A DNA stretch of 64,000 nt from NCBI RefSeq assembly GCF_003148625.1, contig NZ_QGGO01000017.1:1-64000 (forward strand), read 5' to 3'. The notes beneath the pieces are model-generated. The model made no database searches and was not told where the DNA came from. It saw nothing but the letters and a program-made list of their open reading frames with translations. Source of the DNA: Arcicella aurantiaca. GTDB lineage: Bacteria; Bacteroidota; Bacteroidia; Cytophagales; Spirosomataceae. This document shows positions 42,927-52,300 of this stretch, one piece after another. Position 1 is the first letter of the stretch, and each line of letters begins with the position of its first letter. The position numbers and the translations under genes were made by a program.

Positions 42927-43099
42927 ACTTCCTGTGAAAGTGTTTTAAGTCGTAATACAACATCTTTTCGGCTACAAATAGCGAAAATTTTTCAAGATTG
43001 GGCATCCCCCCATTTCTCTGCTATGCTTTCAAAATTCCCGCTATTTTCACTCGAAAATATACCATTTTTCAATCATAAAATACTTTCACAGGAAGTCTA
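42924..43099. mobile_element. MITE-like element with 18-base perfect inverted repeats
   Basis: The element is 176 bases. Its ends are tagacttcctgtgaaagt and the exact complement, and pairing extends to 23 of 24 bases. Both ends are flanked by TA, which could be a TA target duplication as for Tc1/mariner-IS630 elements. No transposase is coded inside. It looks like a non-autonomous element. Confidence 0.75.
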
Positions 43100-43106
43100 A
43101 TAAAAC

Positions 43107-43142
43107 AAAAAGCTTCTGAGTATAGTACCCAGAAGCTTTTTT
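43107..43142. terminator. Terminator hairpin at the end of the GNAT gene
   Basis: aaaaagcttctg (43107-43118) pairs with cagaagctttttt (43130-43142). The last bases form part of the TAA stop of the minus-strand GNAT gene. Confidence 0.85.
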
Positions 43143-43569
43143 ATGCAATAATATTTGACATTTGGTAGGAATCTTCATTTTCATCTTTTATTTCAAAACC
43201 TAAATTTTGATAAAATTGAATGGCTCGTTTATTGACTTTCAGCACCTCCAAACGTATTTCGGAATGCTGTTTTATTAAATCTTCAAGAATAATTTTTCCG
43301 ATACCTTTTTCTTGAAATTCCTTCAAAATCATAATATTTGACAGAAAAATATGGTCAATTCGATTTTCAGTTTCAAGATAACCAATCGCTTTTTCTTGCA
43401 GTTCAATAATTTGAAAATGTGCTTTTTTGTAGTGTTCTCTGTGAAATTCATCTTGTGCTTGTTCGTTCCAACCCCAAAGCATTTCCAGATATTCATATAA
43501 AGCATTTTTCTTGATTTTATAAGTTAAATCAAGGTCATTTTCAGTTGCTTTTCTTAGTGAAAATATCAT
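43141..43569 (-). CDS. GNAT family acetyltransferase
   Basis: The 142-residue protein opens IFSLRKATENDLDLTYKIKK, has the acetyl-CoA loop ILKEFQEKGIGKIILEDLI (Q-x-x-G-I-G) and the VNKRAIQFYQNLGFEI signature. It is compact, without a second domain. The preceding gene, encoding a DinB protein, ends one base before its start, so the two are co-transcribed. The acceptor is not evident. Confidence 0.85.
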   Translation of the reverse strand: MIFSLRKATENDLDLTYKIKKNALYEYLEMLWGWNEQAQDEFHREHYKKAHFQIIELQEKAIGYLETENRIDHIFLSNIMILKEFQEKGIGKIILEDLIKQHSEIRLEVLKVNKRAIQFYQNLGFEIKDENEDSYQMSNIIA

Positions 43570-43570
43570 A

Positions 43571-44041
43571 TTAAATGGTCATTCCTATTTGTCTAAGGTG
43601 GTGGTCGAGGTGGCGAACATAGTCGTTTGCAACAAATTCAAGCGTTACCAAATCATCTTTAAGCATAGGAGTGGTGGCACTGCCCCAATTGGTGATAGTT
43701 TTGTAATTTTCCAATGGTAAATTTCTTAGAATCTGACAAAAATGTTTGTTCAATAATACCCAAAAATCAAGTAAATCTTTTGAGGTATAGTTTTGATAAT
43801 CAGCCGCTTTAACCCATTCGTTTTGATGATAAATGATATGGGCATTTTCCTGATATTGTCCAACAACCATTCTACGGATATTACTTTGGGCGGAATCAAT
43901 TAAATGTCCTAAAATCTCCTTTTTTGACCAAACTTCGGCATTGTTTTTAGCTCGTAAATCTTCTTCTGAAAGGGCAGAGATGTAAGAATTTACTAATGAA
44001 ATTCGATTGTTTAATTGATTGATTACTTCATTCATATTCAT
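43571..44041 (-). CDS. DinB family protein (2)
   Basis: The 156-residue protein has WSKKEILGHLIDSAQSNIRRM and, near the end, VANDYVRHLDHHLRQIGM. These carry the three metal-binding histidines of DinB proteins. It is coupled to the GNAT gene. A -7-like TAAGTTTG lies on the minus strand at 44056-44063, about 15 bases before the ATG. Confidence 0.8.
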   Translation of the reverse strand: MNMNEVINQLNNRISLVNSYISALSEEDLRAKNNAEVWSKKEILGHLIDSAQSNIRRMVVGQYQENAHIIYHQNEWVKAADYQNYTSKDLLDFWVLLNKHFCQILRNLPLENYKTITNWGSATTPMLKDDLVTLEFVANDYVRHLDHHLRQIGMTI

Positions 44042-44249
44042 AAAATTTTGTGCTACAAACTTACACTAATTTAACCTCATTTACAGTTATTTTAGTTTAT
44101 AAACTGAAGTCTGAGAAATTATCTTTGTTTCAAAAAAGTATATCTATAAATTTACGTAAGCCCGAATTGTAGAGTGTTATCTTTTTTAGCAAGGTGTAAA
44201 ACCAGTCAGTTTGAGTACAATATTCATTAAAAGCTATCCAATTAAATTT

Positions 44250-44810
44250 ATGAGTGTAATTTTCACGACCATCACGACAGACCGAGAAATCCAACAATTA
44301 TTGGATTTACAACAAGTAAACTTAACCAAAAATATCTCCGAAGACGTAGCCAACGACCAAGGATTTGTTACCGTAGTTCACAATTTTGAATTGCTTTCAC
44401 GCATGAATCAGGCTTATCCACAAATTATTGCCAAAGACGGCGATAAAGTGGTGGGTTATGCTTTGGTAATGCCCGAAAGTTTCAGATTTGACGTTCCCGT
44501 TTTGACGGCAATGTTCGAGATGTTGGATAAATTGGAATACAAAGGCAAGTTGATAAAAGATACCAAATACTATGCAATGGGGCAGATTTGCGTAGCGGAA
44601 GGCTACCGAGGACAAGGTATTTTTGACGGACTTTACGCCAAACATAAAACAGAATTATCCGACCGTTTTGAGCTTTGCGTAACCGAAATTGCCAAGCGAA
44701 ATCTCCGTTCATTAGCCGCTCATAAACGAGTAGGTTTTGAAATTATCCACGAATATTTTGATACTACCTATCCAGAATTATGGGAAGTGGTGGCTTGGGA
44801 TTTTTCGTAA
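44250..44810 (+). CDS. GNAT family acetyltransferase
   Basis: The protein (186 residues from the ATG at 44250) has a GNAT core: VVGYALVMPESFRFD, MGQICVAEGYRGQGIFDGLY (Y-R-G-Q-G-I acetyl-CoA loop) and RNLRSLAAHKRVGFEIIHEY. I chose this ATG, because the upstream frame has no ribosome site or composition typical of coding DNA. It stands alone after the minus-strand GNAT-DinB pair. The acceptor is unknown. Confidence 0.85.
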   Translation: MSVIFTTITTDREIQQLLDLQQVNLTKNISEDVANDQGFVTVVHNFELLSRMNQAYPQIIAKDGDKVVGYALVMPESFRFDVPVLTAMFEMLDKLEYKGKLIKDTKYYAMGQICVAEGYRGQGIFDGLYAKHKTELSDRFELCVTEIAKRNLRSLAAHKRVGFEIIHEYFDTTYPELWEVVAWDFS

Positions 44811-44817
44811 AATAATT

Positions 44818-44929
44818 GGAACGCAGATTAAGAGGATTTTTAGATTTTGAAAATTGATAAAGTATATCAATAAGTTTACTAAAATCTGTTAAAATCTGCG
44901 TTGCGAAGCATCAGCGTAATCTGCGTTCC
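44818..44929. repeat. Inverted word element (ggaacgcagatt)
   Basis: ggaacgcagatt at 44818-44829 and its exact complement at 44918-44929 bound a stretch where agatt/aatct words recur (ttagattttg; aaaatctgttaaaatctgcg). It follows the GNAT stop by 7 bases. Same style as the elements at 20151 and 41806. Confidence 0.7.
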
Positions 44930-44986
44930 TTCATCCTCGCTGACCTTAGCGTCTTTGACGCATTTTAGGCTCTAAAATCAACAAAC

Positions 44987-45541
44987 ATGAACATCTCAAG
45001 AAATACCCTTTTAAAGTCCTTATTGGGTGGGCTGATTGCTTTGCCAAGTTTTGGAAAAAGACAAATTGAAAAAGACCTTTTGGGTTTTAAAGATGAATTT
45101 GCAACGGCTTGGAAACGCTCGGAGGAATATACTTTGACGGTTTTTAATCAGATGCCCGAGGAAAAATTGGAGTTTCGTTATACTCCCGAATCGTTTTCGT
45201 TCAGAACGCAATTTGTACATTGTATCATTTACACGGCTATGCAATTGTCTGGACGTTTGAATATTGCTAATCCTTATGAGAAAATCCCGCCATCTTTCTG
45301 GGCTAAATTATCAAAATCCGATTTAGAAAAAGAACTTCAAAAGTTTTACGCTTGGGTTTTGACGGTGGTAAATAATACTAAGCCAGAGCAATTGCTGAAA
45401 CCTGAAGATTATGCGGGTGGAAGTCTGCCCGTTTGGCGATTTTTCTATGCTATGGAAAACCACATTATTCATCACCGTGGACAAGCAATTTGTTATCTGC
45501 GTCTCAATGAGATTATTCCAGAAGGATATGTTGGTTGGTAA
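44987..45541 (+). CDS. DinB family protein with signal-like N-terminus (3)
   Basis: The 184-residue protein starts NISRNTLLKSLLGGLIALPSFG, which reads as a signal sequence without twin arginines, then has a DinB fold: FRTQFVHCIIYTAMQL and FYAMENHIIHHRGQAICYLR with the His ligands. It is the only exported-looking DinB of the three in this region. Function unknown. A REP pair follows the stop within 4 bases. Confidence 0.78.
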   Translation: MNISRNTLLKSLLGGLIALPSFGKRQIEKDLLGFKDEFATAWKRSEEYTLTVFNQMPEEKLEFRYTPESFSFRTQFVHCIIYTAMQLSGRLNIANPYEKIPPSFWAKLSKSDLEKELQKFYAWVLTVVNNTKPEQLLKPEDYAGGSLPVWRFFYAMENHIIHHRGQAICYLRLNEIIPEGYVGW

Positions 45542-45544
45542 TTT

Positions 45545-45605
45545 GTAGCACGGGAATCTTTCCCGTGTATCTTCATTCAATGCACAGGAAAGATTCCTGT
45601 GGTAC
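45545..45605. repeat. REP-like inverted pair (GTAG-cacgggaa ... ttcctgtg-GTAC)
   Basis: GTAG followed by cacgggaa-tct-ttcccgtg, then after 18 bases cacaggaa-aga-ttcctgtg and ggtac. The two hairpins face each other; arm sequences differ slightly between them while pairing is kept. Confidence 0.75.
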
Positions 45606-45805
45606 ATGAAATCTCAATTTGCGAATTTTCGCTAAATGTAATTTTGCAATATTTGTAAAAATATTTTCTCTTGAATCTAATCTTTTTTTCAAAATAAAAA
45701 ACACCAAATTTAACTATTTAAAGAATTATCTTTTGAATTTTAAGCATAATTCAAAAAATAATCATTGGCGAAAATGCCTATTAGTGAAATATTATTTGGT
45801 TTTTC

Positions 45806-45838
45806 TTTGCAATTAAGAAATAAACTCCTGTATATTTG
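45806..45838 (+). promoter_or_regulatory. Promoter of the ilvD leader
   Basis: TTTG at 45806-45809 (-33), 21-base spacer, TATATTTG at 45831-45838 (-7). Transcription should begin near 45845 and produce a leader of about 260 bases before ilvD. A small hairpin (cagcgaa/ttcgctg, 45859-45874) is at its beginning. Confidence 0.7.
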
Positions 45839-45896
45839 TTCAGTATCGAATGATAATACAGCGAATTTTCGCTGTTAAATAATATAATTAATTGAG

Positions 45897-45947
45897 ATGC
45901 TTCAAAATTCTGTAAATATTATTGTAGTCTTAATTCTGCTCTGCTAA
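45897..45947 (+). CDS. Leader peptide for branched-chain amino acid attenuation
   Basis: A 16-codon frame reads MLQNSVNIIVVLILLC. Ten of sixteen residues are Leu, Ile or Val, concentrated in IIVVLILL. It lies between a good promoter and a terminator and upstream of ilvD, whose pathway makes exactly these amino acids. This is the classical layout of a ribosome-dependent attenuator: stalling at scarce Ile/Val/Leu codons would favour readthrough. The start ATG follows attgag, a modest ribosome site. Confidence 0.75.
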   Translation: MLQNSVNIIVVLILLC

Positions 45948-45978
45948 AATGAGTGGGAGATAGGGCTTTGTATATATT

Positions 45979-46010
45979 AAAGACCTTTCTCTATTCGAGG
46001 AAGGTCTTTT
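45979..46010 (+). terminator. Attenuator terminator before ilvD
   Basis: aaagacctttctc (45979-45991) pairs with gaggaaggtcttt (45997-46009) with one G-U pair, followed by T-rich sequence. An alternative partner for its left arm exists: gagatagg (45957-45964), which can pair with cctttctc at 7 of 8 positions, and would be the antiterminator. Confidence 0.75.
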
Positions 46011-46019
46011 GTTTGAGTT

Positions 46020-46076
46020 GTAAGACAGGTTTTCAACCTGTTATGGCTCAATTGACAGGTTGAAAACCCGTCTTAC
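46020..46076. repeat. REP-like inverted pair between attenuator and ilvD
   Basis: GTAAGAC followed by aggttttcaacct; after 13 bases the inverted copy acaggttgaaaacc-CGTCTTAC. Each half is itself a palindrome. The element lies 28 bases before the ilvD ATG and thus in the ilvD leader. Confidence 0.8.
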
Positions 46077-46104
46077 TATAAAAAAAACATCAAAACAATC
46101 AATC

Positions 46105-47793
46105 ATGAGTACTGAAAATCAACTTAACAAATTCTCTCGTACACTTACTCAAGAAGTAACAAACCCTGCTGCAAAAGCGATGCTTTATGGTATCGGTCTG
46201 ACAACAGAAGATATGCAAAAAGCCCAAATTGGTATTGCCAGTACGGGTTATGAAGGAAATACTTGTAATATGCACTTGAACGGACTTTCAGTTCATGTTA
46301 AAAAAGGTATCCAAGACAATGGAATGGTTGGTTTGATTTTCCATACGATTGGGGTTTCAGATGGGATGACAAACGGTAACAACGGTATGTCATATTCATT
46401 ACCTTCTCGTGATTTAATTGCAGATTCAATCGAAAACGTAGTGGGTGCTCAATGGTACGACGGCGTAATTGCCGTAGTTGGTTGTGATAAAAATATGCCG
46501 GGAGCGATGATGGCAATTGCACGTTTGAATCGCCCAGCGATGTTAGTTTATGGTGGAACAATTCGCTCAGGAGAATACAAAGGGCAAAAATTAGACATCG
46601 TTTCGGCTTTTGAAGCATTAGGAAAGAAATTCGCAGGAAATATTTCTGATGAGGACTACGAAGGCGTTATCAGAAATGCAATCCCCGGAGCAGGTGCTTG
46701 TGGCGGTATGTACACGGCAAATACAATGGCAAGTTCGATGGAAGCAATGGGTTTGACTTTGCCAAATTCATCATCATATCCAGCAACGCACGAAGGCAAA
46801 AAAGCGGAATGTTTAGCGATTGGTGCTGCTATGAAAAATATGTTGGAGAAAAATATCCTTCCACGTGAAATTATGACTCGCAAAGCATTTGAAAATGCTC
46901 TAACTGTTGTAATGGCAATGGGTGGTTCTACCAATGCGGTGCTTCACTATTTGGCAATTGCACGTGCAGCGGAAGTTGATTTTACCTTGAAAGATGTTCA
47001 AGCAATTTCTGACCGTACTCCATTATTAGCAGACCTTAAACCTTCTGGTAAATATTATATGGAAGATATGTTGTCTATCGGTGGTGTGCCTGCGGTAATG
47101 AAATATTTGTTACAAGAAGGATTATTGCACGGCGACTGTATGACAATTACAGGAAAAACAATTGCAGAAAATTTAGCAGATGTTCCTTCATTAGATTTTG
47201 ATGCTCAGAAAATAATCATGCCTTTGTCTGCTCCAATTAAAGCGACAGGTCACTTACAGATTTTATACGGCAACTTAGCAACAGGCGGTGCCGTAGCGAA
47301 AATCACAGGAAAAGAAGGAGAGAAATTTGAAGGGGTCGCTAAAGTTTGTGAATGTGAAGAAGAAGTAATTGAGTTTTTATCGAAAGGTGAAATTGTAGAA
47401 GGACAAGTGGTAGTAATTCGCAACGAAGGACCAAAAGGCGGACCGGGAATGCCAGAAATGTTGAAGCCAACTTCGGCAGTAATGGGTGCAGGTTTAGGAA
47501 ATAAAGTAGCGATGATTACCGACGGACGTTTCTCGGGTGGTACGCACGGTTTTGTGGTTGGACACGTTACGCCAGAAGCTCAAGTAGGTGGAAATATTGG
47601 TTTGGTAAAAGACGGAGATTTAATCACGATTGATGCCGTAAATAATATTCTTCATGTACACGTTTCTGACGAAGAATTGGAAGAAAGACGTAAACTTTGG
47701 AAGCCAATTGAGTCTCCATTTAAGCAAGGAGTTTTGCGTAAATACGTGAAAAACGTAAGCTCTGCAAGTGAAGGTTGTGTGACGGATTTGTAA
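46105..47793 (+). CDS. ilvD: Dihydroxy-acid dehydratase
   Basis: The 562-residue enzyme has [30 protein letters not shown] (Fe-S cysteine), [12 protein letters not shown] (second Fe-S cysteine), and [12 protein letters not shown] with [12 protein letters not shown]. It dehydrates dihydroxy acids to keto acids, the step common to isoleucine and valine. I chose the ATG at 46105 because the upstream frame runs into the REP element. The attenuator upstream is described separately. A hairpin follows the stop. Confidence 0.93.
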   Translation: MSTENQLNKFSRTLTQEVTNPAAKAMLYGIGLTTEDMQKAQIGIASTGYEGNTCNMHLNGLSVHVKKGIQDNGMVGLIFHTIGVSDGMTNGNNGMSYSLPSRDLIADSIENVVGAQWYDGVIAVVGCDKNMPGAMMAIARLNRPAMLVYGGTIRSGEYKGQKLDIVSAFEALGKKFAGNISDEDYEGVIRNAIPGAGACGGMYTANTMASSMEAMGLTLPNSSSYPATHEGKKAECLAIGAAMKNMLEKNILPREIMTRKAFENALTVVMAMGGSTNAVLHYLAIARAAEVDFTLKDVQAISDRTPLLADLKPSGKYYMEDMLSIGGVPAVMKYLLQEGLLHGDCMTITGKTIAENLADVPSLDFDAQKIIMPLSAPIKATGHLQILYGNLATGGAVAKITGKEGEKFEGVAKVCECEEEVIEFLSKGEIVEGQVVVIRNEGPKGGPGMPEMLKPTSAVMGAGLGNKVAMITDGRFSGGTHGFVVGHVTPEAQVGGNIGLVKDGDLITIDAVNNILHVHVSDEELEERRKLWKPIESPFKQGVLRKYVKNVSSASEGCVTDL

Positions 47794-47800
47794 GAAGAAA

Positions 47801-47847
47801 AATATCTCAATTGGTTATGATGTTGATTTTTAATCAATTGAGATATT
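47801..47847. terminator. Hairpin after ilvD
   Basis: aatatctcaattg (47801-47813) pairs with caattgagatatt (47835-47847), with further partial pairing inward. T-rich only on the loop side, so termination strength is uncertain. Confidence 0.6.
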
Positions 47848-47933
47848 AATAAATATTAAAAATGGAAAGAATCGCTAAATGTGAAGATTTTATAAATGTG
47901 AGGTGAAATCAACAAACAATAAAGATAAAATTT

Positions 47934-49247
47934 ATGAAATTCCTTAGTTCGAGCATTTTTACCTTTTTAGAGATTGTCATTTTTGCCTCATTGATTTTAT
48001 ATTTATTGGTTACCCAACTCAATGTTCCAACCATTGATGAATGGGAATTGGCAGGTTTTGTAAAACATTATTATGAAGGAACACTCAGTATTTCAGTTTT
48101 AAATGCTCCTCATAATGAGTGCAGAATGTTGTATCCGCACTTGGTAAATTTGTTCATTATTTTAATTAGTAAATGGCAATCGTTTTATCTGGTTTCGTTC
48201 AACATGGTACTGCTATTTGGGTTTTACCTGATTTTTAAAAGGAATATTTTTAGTGTTTTTACGAATAAAAGCACCGTCAGCCATATTATTTTAGTGATGT
48301 GTATGGTGATGATATTTTCATTTAAGAATTATGAAGGCATTATTTCTGGATTTATTCTATGTCATTATCTGATGATTTTCGCTACATTTTTATCATTAAT
48401 TATTTTACAAAAAATTACATGGAGAAATGTTTTGATTAGTTGTTTATTGGCTCATATTGCTACTTTATCTTATGCAACGGGCTTCCTGACGTGGGTATGT
48501 ATTCTTACAATAATTATATTAAATAGCTTAGAAATAAAGAATAAAATTGGTTTTATCTTATTTGTTTCGTTGTGTATGTTGGTTCAAGTGTTCTTTTACT
48601 TTAGTGATTATCATTCGACCAGTATTTTGACGGAAAGGACTTTGAATCCCTTAAAAATCGTTCCTTATTGTTTGAGTTTTCTTTCTAATAATATTACATC
48701 AAATAGTACGTTGGGAATTGTTTTTACCATTGGGCAATTAGGCTCAATTTGTGGAGCAACTTACCTGATTTTCAAATTTGATAGAGAAAAACTAAAGCAT
48801 TTAATTCCTTATTTGATATTTGGATTGTTTGGTGTTTTAATTGGTTTAATGACCGCTTACGGAAGAGCATCGGAAGGGATTGAACAAAGTTTGGCGAAGC
48901 GATATTGTATTTTGAGTTTACCTTTTACGCTATTATTCTTTGTTTCAATTATCATTCATTTTGAATATTTAAATCGTTGGAATAGCCTAAAATTTGTCAA
49001 GAATGCTTTTGTATTATTAGTGTTGGCTTTTTTCTCCTATTTGATTTTTACACAAGGACGATACATTAAGCTGGCAAATGAGAAAAATACGGATATTCTT
49101 GTCGCCAAAGAACTGGTTTTACAGTCGGATTACTCAAATATTATGGTGAAAAATTTCATTTATCCATATCCAGAAAGACTAAAAAGCCACGTAGAAGTTT
49201 TGAAAAAATATAAATTTAGTTTGTATTATTCTGGGAGTAGTAAGTAA
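47934..49247 (+). CDS. Polytopic GT-C-like membrane protein (paralogue 4)
   Basis: The 437-residue protein has about ten membrane helices. The first is followed by LNVPTIDEWELAGFVKHYYEG and then NECRMLYPHLVNLFI, the same plan as in the three GT-C-like proteins at 16612, 18725 and 21412 (N-V-P-x-x-D-D/E ... R-x-x-x-x-x-L). It lacks the long soluble C-terminal part of paralogues 1 and 3. Probable GT-C-type transferase. Its place between ilvD and the type IX cargo gene has no metabolic logic and suggests insertion into the ilv region. Confidence 0.55.
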   Translation: MKFLSSSIFTFLEIVIFASLILYLLVTQLNVPTIDEWELAGFVKHYYEGTLSISVLNAPHNECRMLYPHLVNLFIILISKWQSFYLVSFNMVLLFGFYLIFKRNIFSVFTNKSTVSHIILVMCMVMIFSFKNYEGIISGFILCHYLMIFATFLSLIILQKITWRNVLISCLLAHIATLSYATGFLTWVCILTIIILNSLEIKNKIGFILFVSLCMLVQVFFYFSDYHSTSILTERTLNPLKIVPYCLSFLSNNITSNSTLGIVFTIGQLGSICGATYLIFKFDREKLKHLIPYLIFGLFGVLIGLMTAYGRASEGIEQSLAKRYCILSLPFTLLFFVSIIIHFEYLNRWNSLKFVKNAFVLLVLAFFSYLIFTQGRYIKLANEKNTDILVAKELVLQSDYSNIMVKNFIYPYPERLKSHVEVLKKYKFSLYYSGSSK

Positions 49248-49329
49248 AGTGATAACCATCTACTTTTTTTAAAATACATATTCCACTATTTCTTAAATAC
49301 TGTAAATCACAACATCTGATAAAACAATT

Positions 49330-52300
49330 ATGAAAAAAATACTACTATTCTTTAAATTATTTTTATGTGTTATTTGCCTTATTAATACGTCAGCTTCTGC
49401 ACAAAAATGGACACCGTTTTATAGTAATCTTTCAACAAATGCCTTTATTGAATATAGTGATGGAACTGTTTGGGTGGCAACTGAAGGCGGAGTAGTCTCG
49501 TACAATACTAAAGGAGATGTTCTTGCGAGTTATTCAACTAAAGATGGACTTCCTTCAAATTTAGTTACTTGTATTGCCGAAGATAAAGAAAAGAACATTT
49601 GGGTTGGAACTCCCAATGGAATTGCAAAATTTAATGGCAAAATATGGACTGTATTTAATAATAGTACAAGTGCTGAAATCAGAAATGGTATTAAATCAAT
49701 TTTATGTGATAAAACAGGAGTAATGTGGTTTGGCTATGCTGATGGAATTTTCAACTATGATGGAAAAAATTGGAAATCTTCATTAGTTGTACCTCCAAAT
49801 GGATTAGACCATACTGTTTTTAAAATGATTCAAGATAAAAATGGAAATATTTGGGCTGGTATTAGATGGGAATACTCCTATAAATATGATGGGAAAACGT
49901 GGGTAAAGTTTGGTGAAAAAGATATTCCAAACGCAAATGTGAATGCTATTTATGAAGATAAGAATGGCAAAATATGGTTTGGTACATTAGGTGGAGGAGT
50001 TGTTAATTATGATGGTAAAACATGGACGAAGTACAATGAAGAAAGTAAAACATTACCTTATAACTACGTAAATGCTATTTTAGAAGATAAAACAGGAAAT
50101 ATGTGGTTTGGGCAAGTAGATAAAGGTTATACAAAATTTGATGGTAAAACTTGGGTCTCTTTCAATGTGGCTCAAAAGAATATTGTAAATAATTCAGTGA
50201 ATGACATTATTCAGACTACGGATGGAACACTTTGGTTTTCCACAAGAGGTGGTATCTCCAAATTGTCTAATACTGAATGGACTCCAATTGCTACTCAAAT
50301 TGCCAGTTTACCAAGCAACTATGTTTTTTCAACCAGTATCAATAATTTAGGAAACCTTGTTTTGGGTACTGCTAATGGAGTTTCTATATATGATGGCAGT
50401 AAATGGAGTTGGATAAATAGTAGCAATAGTCAATTAGCTAATAATGAAGTTCGTAGCGTTTATCAAGATAAAGATGGAAACTATTGGTATGGTACGTATG
50501 CAGGAGTAAATAAATTTGATGGTAAGACTTGGACTTTGTATAATAAATCGAATAGCAAAATAGTAGGAGATATTATTACAACAATTATCCAAGATAAACA
50601 AGGGGCAATGTGGTTTGGGACTACTAATGGTCTATCTAAGTTCGATGGTAAAGATTGGGTGACCTTTGACACCCAAAGTGGTTCTTTACCTGATAATAAT
50701 GTTAAAAATCTTATTCAGGATAAAGACGGAAATATTTGGGTGGCAACGCCTGGAGGACTCGCTAAGTATGATGCTAAAATATGGACTGTTTACAATAACA
50801 AAAGTGGAGCTCCTGCATCAACTTTTAAAGGGTTAATACAAGACCAAAGTGGCAATATATGGGTTGGAACTTCTTCGCTGGGAGTGTTTAAATTTGATGG
50901 CAAGACGTGGACTAATTTTGCTTATAATTCATCAACTGGTAAGGGAGAATTAACGAGTAATGAAGTAACAAGTATATTTCAAGATAAAAGTCAAAATATT
51001 TGGGTTGCTACTTATAACGGAGTCTCAAAATTTGATGGAAGCCAATGGATAAAATACTCAAGTAATAATACACCAACAACTATTGAGAGTAGCACTTCCA
51101 CCTTATCAATAAGTGAAGATTCAAAAAATAATATTTGGTTTGGAACAGATAAAGGTTTGCATCAATTTTTTATAGAATGTACTTCTAAAACGCCTACTAT
51201 CAATGGTCAACCCAAAACCCAAAAAATTAATGAAAATCAGGCTGTTACTTTTCATGTGACAGTGATTGATGTAACAAGTTATCAATGGCAACTTAGTAAA
51301 GACAATGGAAACTCTTGGCAAGACATAGTGGAGTCTGATAATGTATATACAGGGCAAATAACTGATAAATTAACAATTGTATCTGCCAAAATTTCACAAA
51401 ATGATTATCAATTTCGTTGTAAACTTATCAATGGATGTGCATCAAATATATCGAATGTAGGCACTTTAAGTGTTTTGTGTACATCAAGTATACCAACTAT
51501 TACATCTCAACCAATAAATCAAAAAATAAAAGAAAATCTGTCCGCTTCTTTTCAAACTTTGGCAACAGATGTAAGTGCTTATCAATGGCAAATTAGTATT
51601 GATAAAGGATTAACTTGGCAAAATATTAAGGAATCAGATGTTTTATACTCTGGACAAATTACTAATAAGTTGACAATAATATCTTCCAAACTTACTCAAA
51701 ATGATTATCAATACCGTTGTGTGCTTGTAAATGGATGTGCTTCTACAGCTACTAACGTTGGTGTATTGAATGTAATATGTGCATTGGATAGTCCGATAAT
51801 AACCAAATCCCCTGTAAAGCAAAGTATATCTGAAGGACAAACTACTACTTTTGAATTAGCCGCAAATGGTGCATCCAATTACGAATGGTTTTTGAGTTTA
51901 GACAAAGGTGTATCATGGAGAAGTATTATCCTTTCAGACACAATTTATACTGGAATATTTACTAATAAGTTAGTTATAAAGAACACACCTTTAACTTTTA
52001 ATGGACTTTATTACCGTTGCAAAGTAGCTAATAGCTGTTATACAATATACTCAGATGTCGTTTCTTTGGATGTCTCATGTAATAGAAAAGCATCTGAGTT
52101 TACAGTACAAGCTACTAACCAGAGCATTTTTGAGAATCAAAAAGCAACTTTTGAAGTAACTACACTAAATGCAGTACAATACACTTGGATGCTTAGTAGT
52201 AATCAAGGAACAAGTTGGCAATATATAGATACCAAAGACACATTATTTGATGGACAGATTACCAATAAACTTACGATAAAATCTGCAAAGCGTCTTCAAA

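Noticed and set aside
47862-47906. 14-codon frame (MERIAKCEDFINVR) between ilvD and the GT-C gene as a leader peptide
   Set aside because: No repeated regulatory codons and no terminator after it; likely chance.
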